Part shown: positions 1-10,072 of the stretch, piece after piece | How the letters are laid out: every line of letters begins with the position of its first letter | How positions within the stretch are numbered: the stretch's first letter is position 1 | Assembly (NCBI RefSeq): GCF_000701685.1 | Contig: NZ_JNJO01000002.1 | Coordinates: 151,074 to 215,073, forward strand | Direction: 5' to 3' | Source of the DNA: Gemella sanguinis ATCC 700632 | Lineage (GTDB): Bacteria > Bacillota > Bacilli > Staphylococcales > Gemellaceae | Length of the DNA: 64,000 nucleotides | Program-made: the position numbers and the translations under genes | Notes under the pieces: generated by a model | Database searches by the model: none | What the model saw: the letters and a program-made list of their open reading frames with translations, nothing else | What the model was told of the DNA's origin: nothing

Positions 1-2826
1 ATTAGGTAAGTCAAATCCTGATGCATATTCTGCATTTAAGAAAAATTCACTGTGCTTACACTTTGGACAAACATAGTGAGGAGCTAATGGATTAACCTCT
101 GTTATCTCCATCATTGTAGCAACTAATGATGATCCAACAGAACCCCTAGATCCAACCAGATATCCATCATCTAGAGATTTCTTAACTAATTTATGTGAGA
201 TAAGATATACTACTGAAAATCCATTACCAATAATAGAAGCAAGTTCTTTTTCTAATCTTTTTTCAACTATTTCAGGTAGTTTATCACCGTATATTTTATG
301 CGCCATGCTATAGCTTAAATCACGTACTTCATCTGCAGCACCTTCTATATTCGGTGTATACAATTTATTTTTTAGTGGGACTACTAATTCAATTAAATCA
401 GAAATTTTATGAGTATTATCAATAACTATTTCTTCACGAAGTTTTTCATCTAAAAATGAAAATTCATTTAACATTTCTTCTGTAGTTAAAAATGTTGCCA
501 TAGGTTTAATGTCTCGAGCTCCAGGGTTACTTTTTACAGTTAATCGTAGTATTTGTCGATAGACATGTTGATATTCATCTAAGTAATAACAATCCCCTGT
601 TGCTACAACTATCTTATCTTTTTTCTTAGCTATATCTATTAATTTTTTTAGTAATTCTTCTAACTCTGCTTCATCAGTTATGCGTTCACTTCTTATAAAG
701 CTGTGATAGTGATTTTTAGGTTGTATCTCAATATAATCATAAAAATCGATTATTCCTTCTACCTTATCCTCTTTTGAATTTAGTAATTCTTCAAAAACCT
801 CATTTTCACTATTTCCACTACCAATTAATAAATCTTCTCTATATTGCTCCAATAAACTTCTCGGAATAGTAGGTTTACCTGATGAAAGATAATCTGTACA
901 GCTATATGAAACTAGTCTAAATAAATCTTTTAATCCTTTAGCATTTTTAACTAAGATAGAACATGGAAAAGTTCTTGATCTTTTATGTGCAAGTTTTAAA
1001 TCTATCTTCTCATCAATTTCATTATGATATTCAATACCAAGTTTATAAAGTTGATCTAACATTTTCAAAAAGATTTCAGCTGTAGCTTTTGTATCATAAA
1101 TGGCTCTGTGGTGTTGCACTAAACGAACTTTATATAGTTTAGCTAAATTACTAAGACCATGTCTTTTAGCTTCTTTATTTTCTGCACGTGAAATAAATAA
1201 AGTATCTATACTAGCATTGTTTTTATTTTTTAATCCTAGTCTTTCAAAGCTCTTATCTAAGAATCCTAAATCAAATTTTGCATTATGTGCAACAAGAATG
1301 TCATCTTCATCCAACCAATTATAAAAATTAGTCATTACTTCTTCTTCAAATGGCGCATCTTTAACGTCGTCATCTGTAATACTTGTTAATCTAGTAATTA
1401 ATTCTGAAATTGGTCGTCTTGGATTAATATAACTTTCAAAACTATCTATTTCAGCACCATTTTTCACTTTAATTGCCGCAATTTCTATTAATCTATCTCT
1501 CTCAGCTGAAAGACCTGTTGTTTCTACGTCAAATACTACATATGTAGCATCTTTTAAACGTAACTTCTTTTTGTTAGTTGTTGCTGTAATGCTGTCATCC
1601 ATTATAAAAGCATTAAGTCCATATATAGGTTTTAGTTCTTTACCTTTTGAACTCAAGCAAATTTCTGGATAGGCTTGTACACCATAAGTATCAGTAAATG
1701 CGATTGCTTCATGCCCCCAACTTTTAGCTCTTGCTAAGTAATCTTTAGCTGATGAGACACCTTCTAATTGACTCATTTTCGTATGAGTATTTAACTCAAT
1801 TCTTTTTCTTCCCTTATAGTTATCTTTTTTCTCTTCTTTACTAACTAATTCAAGAAGTTTTGGTTCAATAATTGTATCTCTTAAATATGGATCATTACTA
1901 ACCGTACCTTGTACTTTAAGCCACTGACCTTTTTTAATTCCTTTTACTGATTCTATAAGTTCTGTTCTTCTTTTATTTTGGAATTTCGCATTTGGTCCAT
2001 TACCAAATAGTCTTAAAATAATTGAGTCGCTATAATCTGTTAGTTTCAAACGAAACTGGCTTGTACCATTTCTATGCGAAATCTCTTCAGTGCCAAAAAC
2101 CTGTGCCATTATTGTAACATCACCAGCGTATCCTATAACATCTTTGATTTCTACTATATCTTCATCTTTGATTTCTTTTGCGTAGCGATTACCCCCACCA
2201 GCACCAAATCCACTAAATTTCTTTTCTGGTTCTTTAGGTCGGCGTTCCGCTTCTTTTTTCTCAAATTCTTCAAGTTTTTCTATCTCTTTAGAAATCTTTT
2301 CTTCTTGATTTTCTATAACAGACTCTACATCTTGTTGCGTAAATATCGGAACTATATCTTTAACCTCTACCCCGATATTAGAATAACTAGTTAGTATCTT
2401 ATCTTTTCTATCATTAATAAAATTATTCCAAACTGTTGGTACTTTAATATCTAAGTTGATTATATTATTCTCTAAAGTTAGTTCAGTAAATATTAAACTT
2501 TGTAGTAAACCAGGAGAAACTTCAGAAAAATTTTCTAAAATTACGTACTTCCAATATTCTTTTATTTGATCTTCTGAGACCGAGTCTTCTAATTTAAAAC
2601 GATAGTTTATTATGTATTCATCAGAAAAACTATCTCGTAATTTTTGAATAAATAATGTTAATGTTTCCGAATTTGGTAAGTTTTTACCGCTGAAATTAAA
2701 AGTCCATATTTTGTTAATATTGTCTTTTTCTATATTGTTTAAAGAAAAATCTATTAGACTTGTATTTGATAATTCCTCTTCTAATTCTAACGTTTCTATT
2801 AACAGAGAAAAATGCTTATTGCCCAT
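1..2826 (-). CDS. polC: DNA polymerase III PolC-type alpha subunit, 5' part (cut by window edge)
   Basis: This is the replicative DNA polymerase of low-GC Gram-positives. The frame is open from an ATG at 2826 to base 1, giving 942 codons of a protein usually about 1430 residues long; the C-terminal polymerase core lies outside the window. The start has a strong AGGAGG-type site (GTAGGAGGAAGC before ATG). A basic OB-fold-like region is followed at about residue 425 by a DEDDh proofreading exonuclease beginning YVVFDVETTGL, with AHNAKFDLGFLD further in. The last residues visible (YVCPKCKHSEFF, ASGFDLPN) match the PolC zinc-site region. It lies downstream of proS, as in Bacillus subtilis. The 186 bases between the two genes hold a terminator-like hairpin. 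Identification is firm from the domain order and motifs. Confidence 0.95.
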   Translation of the reverse strand, partial: MGNKHFSLLIETLELEEELSNTSLIDFSLNNIEKDNINKIWTFNFSGKNLPNSETLTLFIQKLRDSFSDEYIINYRFKLEDSVSEDQIKEYWKYVILENFSEVSPGLLQSLIFTELTLENNIINLDIKVPTVWNNFINDRKDKILTSYSNIGVEVKDIVPIFTQQDVESVIENQEEKISKEIEKLEEFEKKEAERRPKEPEKKFSGFGAGGGNRYAKEIKDEDIVEIKDVIGYAGDVTIMAQVFGTEEISHRNGTSQFRLKLTDYSDSIILRLFGNGPNAKFQNKRRTELIESVKGIKKGQWLKVQGTVSNDPYLRDTIIEPKLLELVSKEEKKDNYKGRKRIELNTHTKMSQLEGVSSAKDYLARAKSWGHEAIAFTDTYGVQAYPEICLSSKGKELKPIYGLNAFIMDDSITATTNKKKLRLKDATYVVFDVETTGLSAERDRLIEIAAIKVKNGAEIDSFESYINPRRPISELITRLTSITDDDVKDAPFEEEVMTNFYNWLDEDDILVAHNAKFDLGFLDKSFERLGLKNKNNASIDTLFISRAENKEAKRHGLSNLAKLYKVRLVQHHRAIYDTKATAEIFLKMLDQLYKLGIEYHNEIDEKIDLKLAHKRSRTFPCSILVKNAKGLKDLFRLVSYSCTDYLSSGKPTIPRSLLEQYREDLLIGSGNSENEVFEELLNSKEDKVEGIIDFYDYIEIQPKNHYHSFIRSERITDEAELEELLKKLIDIAKKKDKIVVATGDCYYLDEYQHVYRQILRLTVKSNPGARDIKPMATFLTTEEMLNEFSFLDEKLREEIVIDNTHKISDLIELVVPLKNKLYTPNIEGAADEVRDLSYSMAHKIYGDKLPEIVEKRLEKELASIIGNGFSVVYLISHKLVKKSLDDGYLVGSRGSVGSSLVATMMEITEVNPLAPHYVCPKCKHSEFFLNAEYASGFDLPN

Positions 2827-2930
2827 GCTTCCTCCTACTTTCTATTTTTATAAATTCATATACAATTTATACTCTTCTTTTTATTACATTCTAAGTAAAT
2901 ATGAATTTAGAATATCCACTCTATTATACT

Positions 2931-2995
2931 AAAAAAACTAACCAAAAACAAATTGTTGTTCATCCATTTTGATGAAAAATTTATTTCCGGTTAGT
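2931..2995 (-). terminator. Terminator-like branched hairpin after proS
   Basis: On the minus strand ACTAACC (2989-2995) pairs with GGTTAGT (2937-2943) and is followed by a run of T. A nested TTCATC/GATGAA stem lies inside the long loop. It sits between proS and polC and probably ends or attenuates the proS transcript. Confidence 0.6.
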
Positions 2996-3012
2996 ATATT
3001 AATTTTTATTTA

Positions 3013-4713
3013 TTATTTATAGAAAGCTTCTACTTTTGATAGTACATCTTCTACTTTAGTATCAACTTTTTCTAAAGTTTTTCTTTCTTTAACTTCTACT
3101 ATGCCATCTCCAACTTTTTTACCTACAACTACTTGTAATGGGATACCAATTAGATCAGCATCATTGAATTTAACTCCTGCTCGTTCAGCTCTATCATCAT
3201 AAAGAACTTCATATCCTGCTTCTGTTAATTGTTTGTATAACTCTTCACTTTGTTTTACTTGTTCTTCTTTTTTGATATCAACACATACTAAGTGTACTTG
3301 ATATGGAGTTACTTCTTTTGGCCAAATAATACCATTTTCATCATTATGTTGTTCTATTATTGCAGAAATAACACGACTTACTCCAATACCATAACATCCC
3401 ATATAGAAGTGATTAGCGCGCCCATTAGCATCTAAGTATGTAATATCCATTGACTCTGAGTAACCTTTTCCAAGTTCGAAAACTTGTCCAACTTCTATAC
3501 CTTTAGCAAATTTAACTGGTCCTGATAAGTCTTCTGCTAAGTCTCCTTCTTCAATCATACGAAGGTCATAATAAGCATCAACTTCATAATCACCAGGATT
3601 TACATTAATATAGTGGTATCCTTTTTTATTTGCTCCGCAACTGTGGTTGTACATATATTTAATCGCATTATCCCCGATAACTTTACAGTTTTTAATGCCA
3701 AATGGTCCCATGTACCCTACAACACTTCCCATTACTTCTTCAATTTCTTGTTCAGTAGCCATCTCAACTTCAGAAGTCCCTGTAGCTTTCATAAATTTAA
3801 TATCGTTAAGTTGGTCATTACCACGCATAAGTACTAAGTAGAACTCTCCATCAGCTTTTAAAGCTAATGCTTTCATAGCGCGGTTAACTTCAACACCACA
3901 GTATGCTGCAATATCATCGATAGTTTGTTGATTTGGAGTTTCTAATAAACTACGTTCTTTTTTCTCATAGTCAGTTGGCATTGTGTAGTTTTGTTCAACT
4001 ACTGCTGCAGTTTCAATATTTGCTGCGTAATCACTCTCTTCAGTGTACACAATTGTATCTTCCCCAACTTCTGCTAAAGCTTGGAATTCATGAGTATAAC
4101 TACCTCCAATGTTTCCTGAATCAGCTTTTACCGCTCTATATTTTAACTCAAATCTGTCGAATATATTGCTATAAGCTTGATAATAGTCATTATATGTTTC
4201 TCTTAATGACTCTGGAGAATCATGGAATGAATAACCATCTTTCATAATAAATTCTTTCCCACGTAATAGTCCTAAACGAGGACGAATTTCATCACGGAAT
4301 TTTGTTTGAATTTGATATAAGTTAACAGGTAATTGTTTATATGAAGTTACCATGTTACTAACTGTTTGACAAATAATTTCTTCAGCCGTTGGACTAAGTG
4401 CGTATCCTGCATTTTTTCTATCAGTAACACGAATTAGTTCATCTCCCATTTTGTACCAACGTCCTGATTGTTTCCAATAGTCTTCTGATTGTAAAATTGG
4501 CATAAGTAATTCTGATGCACCAATTTTAGCGTGTTCGTCTCTAATTACTTTTTCTATATTTTGAATTACTTTAGTTGCTAGCGGAAGGTAAGTATAAACC
4601 CCTGCAGATACCTGCTTCACCATCCCCGCTTTAATAAGCAACTTATGACTAATTGCTTCTGCAGAGGATGGTACTTCTCTTGTTGTTGGAATAAATGTTC
4701 TTGATTGTCTCAT
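3013..4713 (-). CDS. proS: Prolyl-tRNA synthetase
   Basis: Charges tRNA-Pro with proline. The 566-residue protein is the length of the bacterial-type enzyme that carries an editing insertion. It begins MRQSRTFIPTTREVPSSAE and contains the class II motif FRDEIRPRLGLLRGKEF. It ends with the anticodon-binding domain (VHLVCVDIKKEE onward). An upstream in-frame ATG at 4731 is possible, but an AGGTGG ribosome site lies correctly before the ATG at 4713, so that start is chosen. An extended -10 promoter lies 40 bases upstream. Its neighbour downstream is polC. Identification is secure. Confidence 0.95.
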   Translation of the reverse strand: MRQSRTFIPTTREVPSSAEAISHKLLIKAGMVKQVSAGVYTYLPLATKVIQNIEKVIRDEHAKIGASELLMPILQSEDYWKQSGRWYKMGDELIRVTDRKNAGYALSPTAEEIICQTVSNMVTSYKQLPVNLYQIQTKFRDEIRPRLGLLRGKEFIMKDGYSFHDSPESLRETYNDYYQAYSNIFDRFELKYRAVKADSGNIGGSYTHEFQALAEVGEDTIVYTEESDYAANIETAAVVEQNYTMPTDYEKKERSLLETPNQQTIDDIAAYCGVEVNRAMKALALKADGEFYLVLMRGNDQLNDIKFMKATGTSEVEMATEQEIEEVMGSVVGYMGPFGIKNCKVIGDNAIKYMYNHSCGANKKGYHYINVNPGDYEVDAYYDLRMIEEGDLAEDLSGPVKFAKGIEVGQVFELGKGYSESMDITYLDANGRANHFYMGCYGIGVSRVISAIIEQHNDENGIIWPKEVTPYQVHLVCVDIKKEEQVKQSEELYKQLTEAGYEVLYDDRAERAGVKFNDADLIGIPLQVVVGKKVGDGIVEVKERKTLEKVDTKVEDVLSKVEAFYK

Positions 4714-4749
4714 AACAATACCACCTCTCATTTTAAATTTACTTTTATT

Positions 4750-4758
4750 ATTATACCA
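4750..4758 (-). promoter_or_regulatory. Extended -10 promoter for proS
   Basis: On the minus strand this reads TGGTATAAT, an extended -10 element (TGnTATAAT), about 37 bases before the chosen proS start. No clear -35 box is visible. Confidence 0.5.
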
Positions 4759-4953
4759 TAAAACACATTATTTTACTAAAGAACTTTAAATGAATTCTGA
4801 AATTTTAGTACTTTACAGTAATATTTATCTAAAATTATTTACAAAAATTATCATATTTTTTTAGTAAATATCTACTGTTATTTTAATTCTACTATTTTAA
4901 TTTTTACTTAGAATATAGTATAATATGTTAGAAAACTCTTAACGGAGGATTGT

Positions 4954-5532
4954 ATGTTTAATTATCCTAATAAAAAAAATACTTTTGTTCAAAAAACAAA
5001 TTATTCTAATCGTGGAATGGAATTAGAAGCTGATATTAATTTTGCGAACAAATACTACTTAAATAATGATATTGCAGTCATTCATAAAAAACCTATACCT
5101 ATTCAGGTAGTAGAGGTTAACTATCCAAATCGAGCGAGCGCTATGATTACTAAAGCTTTTTATCAAACACCTTCTACTACAGACTACAATGGGTTGTGGA
5201 ATGGAAAATATATAGATTTCGAGGCTAAAGAAACTAACTCAGCAACGTCTTTTTCTCTTAGTAATATTCATGATCACCAAATTGATCATATGACAAAGAT
5301 ATTAAATCAAGGAGGAATTTCATTTATTATAGTTCGTTTCAAAAAAATCGATAGAACATTTGTTATGCCATTTAAAAAATTTCTATTTTTTAATGAACGA
5401 GCCATAAACGGTGGCCGAAAATCTATAAAATTAAGTGAATTCGAAGAAACTGCTTTTGAAATATCATTTCACTATAAAGTTAGATTAGATTATTTAAATA
5501 TTATAAAAAATAATGAAAGTGAGTTTTACTAG
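4954..5532 (+). CDS. recU: Holliday junction resolvase RecU
   Basis: RecU resolves four-way DNA junctions in recombination and helps chromosome segregation in Firmicutes. The 192-residue protein has the family's N-terminal NRGMELEADINFAN segment. It also has the nuclease core GLWNGKYIDFEAKETNSATSF, including the acidic residues and the E-x-K catalytic motif. GGAGG lies before the ATG and a TATAAT box at 4919-4924 is a likely promoter. The stop is two bases before the ponA start, so the two genes are co-transcribed and probably translationally coupled. The recU-ponA pairing is a classic Bacilli arrangement. Confidence 0.93.
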   Translation: MFNYPNKKNTFVQKTNYSNRGMELEADINFANKYYLNNDIAVIHKKPIPIQVVEVNYPNRASAMITKAFYQTPSTTDYNGLWNGKYIDFEAKETNSATSFSLSNIHDHQIDHMTKILNQGGISFIIVRFKKIDRTFVMPFKKFLFFNERAINGGRKSIKLSEFEETAFEISFHYKVRLDYLNIIKNNESEFY

Positions 5533-5534
5533 TA

Positions 5535-7682
5535 ATGAAACATTTATTCAAATATATTAGTTCTATATTCTTCACGATATGCTTTATTTTATTTTTTGTA
5601 GTACTTGGCTTTTTAGCTTTTCAGTTAAAAGATGTACCAAACATTACAAAAGCTAACTTACAAGATCCATTATCGTCTGAAATATACGATAAAAACCTTA
5701 ATTTAATAGCAACGGTTGGAGCAGAAAAAAGAGAGTATGTCTCTATTTCTGACATTCCACAAAACGTAAAAGATGCTGTACTTTCTGTTGAAGATTCAAG
5801 ATTTTACTCTCATATTGGTGTAGACCCTAAACGTCTAGCAAAAGCTATGTTAGTAAATATAAAATCTAATTCTGCGAAAGAAGGAGCAAGTACTATAACT
5901 CAACAGGTTATAAAACATTCTCTTCTTACTTCTGAAAAAACAATGGAAAGAAAAATTCAAGAAGCGTATCTATCATTTAAATTAGAAAGTAAATATTCTA
6001 AAGATGATATCCTTGAAATGTATTTAAATAAAATATATTATTCTGATGGGCAATACGGTATAAAAACTGCAGCTAAGTACTTTTATAATAAAGAACTTAA
6101 TGAACTTTCTGTCCCTCAGATAGCATTTTTAGCTGGGCTTCCTCAACAACCAAATCAATACAACCCTTACGATTATCCTGAAGAGGCTAAAAATCGTCGT
6201 GATACTGTATTGTATGCAATGCTTACTAATAATAAAATTAGTCAAAAAGAATACGATGAGTACACTAATACTCCTATAACAGAGGGCTTAGTAGAAAAAT
6301 CTTCTGAAGATAGAGCTGAACAACATACTTATAACCCTAAATACGCAGCTTATATCGATCAAATATCTAAAGAGCTAAAACAAAATAAAAACTTTGAAAA
6401 TGTCAGCGATCCACTTTCTATGGGATTAAAAATTTATACAAATCTAAACTCAGATTTACAAATATATGTTCAAGATATGTTGGATAACCAATCATCTCCT
6501 ATGAAACCCCATAGTTCTCAAGCGGCAATTACAGTTCTGGATACAAAAACTGGACTTGTAGAAGCTATTGGTGGGGGTAAAAATTATAAAACTGGTGGCT
6601 ACAACTATGCAGTCGATGCTAAAGTACAACCTGGTTCTGTAATAAAACCTATTATAGATTATGCCCCAGGTATAGAATACTATGGTTGGGATTCTCAAAC
6701 TACTTTCTCAGACACACCTTATAAAATTGAAGGAACAGACTTCTATATCCAAAACTGGGATAGAGCATATCACGGAACTGTTTCAATGGAAAAAGCACTA
6801 GCATGGTCATACAATATTCCCGCTGTGCGCGCCTTTGAAACTGTCGGATATGAACGATCTAAATTCTTCTCAGAAAGATTAGGTATTCCTGTTACTAAAG
6901 ATGAACCTACAATTGCTATCGGTGGTAATGTAGATGGAGTTTCTCCGCTACAAGTAGCTGGTGCATTCGCATCATTTGGTAATAAAGGTTATTACAATAA
7001 ACCATCGACTATAGTAAAAGTATTCAATGCCAATGGTAAAGAACTACCATCTATGCGATCTGAATCCGTAAAAGCTATGTCAGAAGAAACTGCATATTTA
7101 ATGACTAATATGCTTAAGAATGTTTTAACAAGTAACGGTACATCTCCAAATGGTAAAGTTGCTGGATTTGATATGGCAGGTAAATCTGGTTCAAGTACTT
7201 TTGATGAAAATGCTCGTCTAAGATTCGGAATTGATATAGTAAACTCTACTAAAGATAGTTGGATGGTCGGCTACTCAACCGAATATACAGTTTCTGTTTG
7301 GCAAGGGGCAGATGTATTAAATTCTGCATCAAAAGCATTATCTTCTTCTCAAGCACAAACTACACAAGCAATAATGGCTAATGTCATGGCAAAAGCTGCA
7401 GATAACAAAGCTCCTGCGGCATTTGAAAAGCCAGCAGGAATTAGCACAAAAAATGGAGTCGAATATTCAACTCATAGAAATACAGAAACGGATTATATGT
7501 ACGCTGGTACTGATAGAGATGCATCTTACCAAGCATCAATAGCTGAAAAGCAAAGAGATAGTCGATCAGCAGTAACTAGTGCATTCAATTCATTCTCTAG
7601 TATAACAAGCTCTTCTAGAAGTGGTTCATCATCGAACTCATCATCTAATAAATCAAATAGATCTTCTAGAAATCGAAGGTAA
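5535..7682 (+). CDS. ponA: Class A penicillin-binding protein PBP1A (glycosyltransferase-transpeptidase)
   Basis: This bifunctional enzyme polymerises and cross-links peptidoglycan. The 715-residue protein has one N-terminal membrane segment (about residues 9-30). A GT51 domain follows, with EDSRFYSHIGVDPKR and GASTITQQVIKHS. The transpeptidase domain has active-site Ser-x-x-Lys in QPGSVIKP, SYN in WSYNIPAVRA, and KSG in MAGKSGSST where most relatives have KTG. The tail after about residue 675 is Ser/Asn/Arg-rich low complexity. It follows recU directly, and a strong terminator follows at once. A second class A PBP lies at the other end of the window. Confidence 0.94.
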   Translation: MKHLFKYISSIFFTICFILFFVVLGFLAFQLKDVPNITKANLQDPLSSEIYDKNLNLIATVGAEKREYVSISDIPQNVKDAVLSVEDSRFYSHIGVDPKRLAKAMLVNIKSNSAKEGASTITQQVIKHSLLTSEKTMERKIQEAYLSFKLESKYSKDDILEMYLNKIYYSDGQYGIKTAAKYFYNKELNELSVPQIAFLAGLPQQPNQYNPYDYPEEAKNRRDTVLYAMLTNNKISQKEYDEYTNTPITEGLVEKSSEDRAEQHTYNPKYAAYIDQISKELKQNKNFENVSDPLSMGLKIYTNLNSDLQIYVQDMLDNQSSPMKPHSSQAAITVLDTKTGLVEAIGGGKNYKTGGYNYAVDAKVQPGSVIKPIIDYAPGIEYYGWDSQTTFSDTPYKIEGTDFYIQNWDRAYHGTVSMEKALAWSYNIPAVRAFETVGYERSKFFSERLGIPVTKDEPTIAIGGNVDGVSPLQVAGAFASFGNKGYYNKPSTIVKVFNANGKELPSMRSESVKAMSEETAYLMTNMLKNVLTSNGTSPNGKVAGFDMAGKSGSSTFDENARLRFGIDIVNSTKDSWMVGYSTEYTVSVWQGADVLNSASKALSSSQAQTTQAIMANVMAKAADNKAPAAFEKPAGISTKNGVEYSTHRNTETDYMYAGTDRDASYQASIAEKQRDSRSAVTSAFNSFSSITSSSRSGSSSNSSSNKSNRSSRNRR

Positions 7683-7690
7683 CACTAAAA

Positions 7691-7725
7691 AAGCAACTCT
7701 TAAAATTAATTAAGAGTTGCTTTTT
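7691..7725 (+). terminator. Terminator of recU-ponA
   Basis: Perfect inverted repeat AAGCAACTCTTAA / TTAAGAGTTGCTT running into T5, nine bases after the ponA stop. Confidence 0.9.
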
Positions 7726-7728
7726 ACA

Positions 7729-7839
7729 TTAGAAGTTAAATCCTTCATAGTAAATATTATTTTTACTTATACCTTTTTCCTGTAGCAATTTAGAATAAGC
7801 TCTTCTCATCACAAATTCGACTCTATATAACCATAAAAA
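7729..7839 (-). pseudogene. Possible C-terminal remnant of a lost reductase-like gene
   Basis: A 36-codon open stretch reads FLWLYRVEFVMRRAYSKLLQ followed by EKGISKNNIYYEGFNF and a stop. It has no usable start of its own. The 5' side runs straight into the tig terminator, so there is no room for a gene. The spacing of Glu, MR, a Leu-x-x-Glu-x-Gly segment and a final I-Y-x-E-G-F/Y resembles the last 35 residues of siderophore-interacting FAD/NAD(P)H reductases. That resemblance is from memory of the family and the similarity is short. It may be a truncated gene end left by a deletion, or chance. Confidence 0.35.
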
Positions 7840-7867
7840 AGCATGGATTTATATCCATGCTTTTTTT
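7834..7867 (-). terminator. Bidirectional terminator after tig
   Basis: A perfect palindrome, GCATGGATTT ATATCCATGC (7841-7860), is flanked by A6 on the left and T7 on the right. It can therefore terminate on either strand. It lies eight bases beyond the tig stop. Confidence 0.88.
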
Positions 7868-7874
7868 AATTAAA

Positions 7875-9143
7875 TTAGTTATTTTCTTTTAAGAACTCAA
7901 CAGTTTTTTGAATAGATAATTCTCCACGTAAGTCTTCTACACTAATACGTGAACGAACACCTTCATCAGTCATAGAGTACATTTCAGCTAATTTTTTAAC
8001 TTCAGCATCTATATCTGCATCTGTAACTTCAATTTTTTCAGCTGTAGCAATGTCAGCTAATACAAATGAAGTTTTAATTTTGTTTTCTGCATCTGATCTC
8101 ATTTCAGATTTTAACTCATCAGCAGTTTTACCTGTAAATTGTTCATATAGATCAAATGATAATCCTTGACGAGATAAGTTTCCTGCAAATTGTTCAAACA
8201 TTGATTCAACTTCTTGATCAACTAATTTTTCAGGAACTGAAACTTTAGCATTTTCTACTACTGTAGAAATAACTTTATCTGAATATTCTTTTTCAGCTAG
8301 TTCTGTTCTTTCTAAAGTAAGTTCTTGTTTTAATTTTTCTTTGTATTCAGCTACAGTTGAAGCTGATTCTTTAGAGAATTCTTTAATGAATTCATCAGTT
8401 AATTCTGGTAAAACTTTTTCTTTTACATCATGTATTGTAACTTCGAATCTAGCATCTTTACCAGCTAAATCAGCTACTTGGTAGTTTTCTGGGAATGTTA
8501 CATTTACTTCAGTATCAACTGGTGCAACTTTTCCTTCTAATTGTTCTTCAAATCCAGGGATGAATGCTCCTGATCCTAATTCTAATTCGTATCCTTTAGC
8601 TTCTCCACCTTCAAATGCTTCATCTCCGATAAATCCTTTGAAGTCGATAACTACGATATCACCTTTTTTAGCTTCTGTTTCTTTTACTTGCCATTCCGCT
8701 TCACGGCTAAGTACGCTTTCTAGTCTTTCTTCAACGTCTGCATCTGTAACTTCTACAGCTTCTTTTTCGATTCCTAAGTTTTTGTATTCACCTAGTTCAA
8801 CGTCTGGTTTAACTGTAACAACAGCTTCAAATGTTACACCATTTTCTTTACTGATTTCTTTAACATCGATATCTGGCATAGCTAGTGGTGATAACTCTAA
8901 TTCATCAATAGCTTTTGTATAAGCTGCTGGTAATACGAAATCAATTGCTTCTTGGTATAAAGCTTCTTCACCGTACATTTTGTTGAATACGGCTCTTGGT
9001 AATTTACCTTTTCTGAATCCAGGTGCATTTACACGTTTAACAGCACTTTTAAATGCTTTATCTAATCCTTTCGCAAACTCTTCTTTTGATGCTGAAAAAG
9101 AAATAACTACTTTTCCATCTTCTTTATTTAAAATTTGTGACAT
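7875..9143 (-). CDS. tig: Trigger factor, ribosome-associated chaperone
   Basis: Binds nascent chains at the ribosome exit tunnel and has peptidyl-prolyl isomerase activity. The 422-residue length is typical. The N-terminal ribosome-binding domain includes the signature-type loop APGFRKGKLPRAVFNKMYG (about residues 40-58). The FKBP-type domain follows at about residues 150-240 (KKGDIVVIDFKGFIGDEAFEGG). The rest is the helical C-terminal chaperone arm. The ATG has GGAGGAAGAAT upstream. It is monocistronic, with its own terminator. Confidence 0.96.
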   Translation of the reverse strand: MSQILNKEDGKVVISFSASKEEFAKGLDKAFKSAVKRVNAPGFRKGKLPRAVFNKMYGEEALYQEAIDFVLPAAYTKAIDELELSPLAMPDIDVKEISKENGVTFEAVVTVKPDVELGEYKNLGIEKEAVEVTDADVEERLESVLSREAEWQVKETEAKKGDIVVIDFKGFIGDEAFEGGEAKGYELELGSGAFIPGFEEQLEGKVAPVDTEVNVTFPENYQVADLAGKDARFEVTIHDVKEKVLPELTDEFIKEFSKESASTVAEYKEKLKQELTLERTELAEKEYSDKVISTVVENAKVSVPEKLVDQEVESMFEQFAGNLSRQGLSFDLYEQFTGKTADELKSEMRSDAENKIKTSFVLADIATAEKIEVTDADIDAEVKKLAEMYSMTDEGVRSRISVEDLRGELSIQKTVEFLKENN

Positions 9144-9353
9144 TTATTCTTCCTCCAAAATACTTATAAGTACTATCTAAATATTAGTAATAAATACTAA
9201 AAACTCTTGATTAATTATATAGTAAATGCTTTAAAAAGTCAATAATTAGGCATATAAAATTATACTTTTAAAACTCAATACAAGTAAATATTATATACCT
9301 AATTACTTAAAATAACTATAAATAGAAAACTATTTCTCTATTATTTTTTACAC

Positions 9354-10052
9354 CTATCTTCCATTTAAAAATTTATTAAATTCTTTTATAACTTTATCAT
9401 TTTCTTTATATGTTGGATAATATGTTTCTAACAAGCTGTAAAAACGTGGTGTATGATTAATTTCTAGAAGGTGGGTCATCTCATGAACAATTATATGTTC
9501 TAAGCACTCAATAGGATACTTAATTAACTCTTGATTTATCCATACTCTCTGCGCTTCTAAATTACATGTTCCCCATCTTGTTTTCATTTTTTTTATACGT
9601 AGTTCTTTAACTTTTACGTTCATTATCGGCTCATACTTTTCTACAAATAACTTACATTTATCTAATAATAGCTTCCTAATTGCAGAGTTGAAAATCTTCT
9701 CCCTATTTTGTTGTTCATCTTTTACATATATATTTATTTTATTATTTTCAATAAAAACTTTATTTTTTAGTCTTTCTTCTACATTTAGTTCATACTCTTG
9801 ACCAAAAATAAAATACTTCTCACCTGTTTTATATTCCCTATTTAATCCTGCTACTGATAGTATATTTTCTCGTCTTTTCGCCAATTCTTCTAAATTGTCA
9901 TAAACTAATTTTCTAATAATATAGTTAGGTGTTCTAGGAGGTGCACTAACTACTATATCAGCATTTTTTTCAACTCTTAAATATATATGCTTCATTCCGC
10001 GTCTATACCTTACAGTTACATCTAAATTCCCTACTTCTAATTTCTTTTTCAT
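9354..10052 (-). CDS. YgjP-like zinc metallopeptidase domain protein (DUF45)
   Basis: The 232-residue protein belongs to the family known as YgjP/DUF45, a predicted zinc peptidase of unknown substrate. The metal-binding motif HEMTHLLEINH (HExxH with a third ligand downstream) lies at about residues 190-200. It is preceded by the usual KTRWGTCN strand and the WINQELIKYPIECLEHIIVHE stretch. The N-terminal half is a basic beta-rich region. It is co-directional with and 20 bases downstream of yggS, so it is probably in the same transcript. No membrane segment or signal peptide is visible. The cellular role is unknown. Confidence 0.85.
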   Translation of the reverse strand: MKKKLEVGNLDVTVRYRRGMKHIYLRVEKNADIVVSAPPRTPNYIIRKLVYDNLEELAKRRENILSVAGLNREYKTGEKYFIFGQEYELNVEERLKNKVFIENNKINIYVKDEQQNREKIFNSAIRKLLLDKCKLFVEKYEPIMNVKVKELRIKKMKTRWGTCNLEAQRVWINQELIKYPIECLEHIIVHEMTHLLEINHTPRFYSLLETYYPTYKENDKVIKEFNKFLNGR

Positions 10053-10072
10053 ATTGTACCTCCCAGAATATT

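Noticed and set aside
8560..8922. 120-residue plus-strand frame over tig
   Set aside because: Serine/Thr-rich antisense shadow of the Glu/Lys-rich trigger factor gene.
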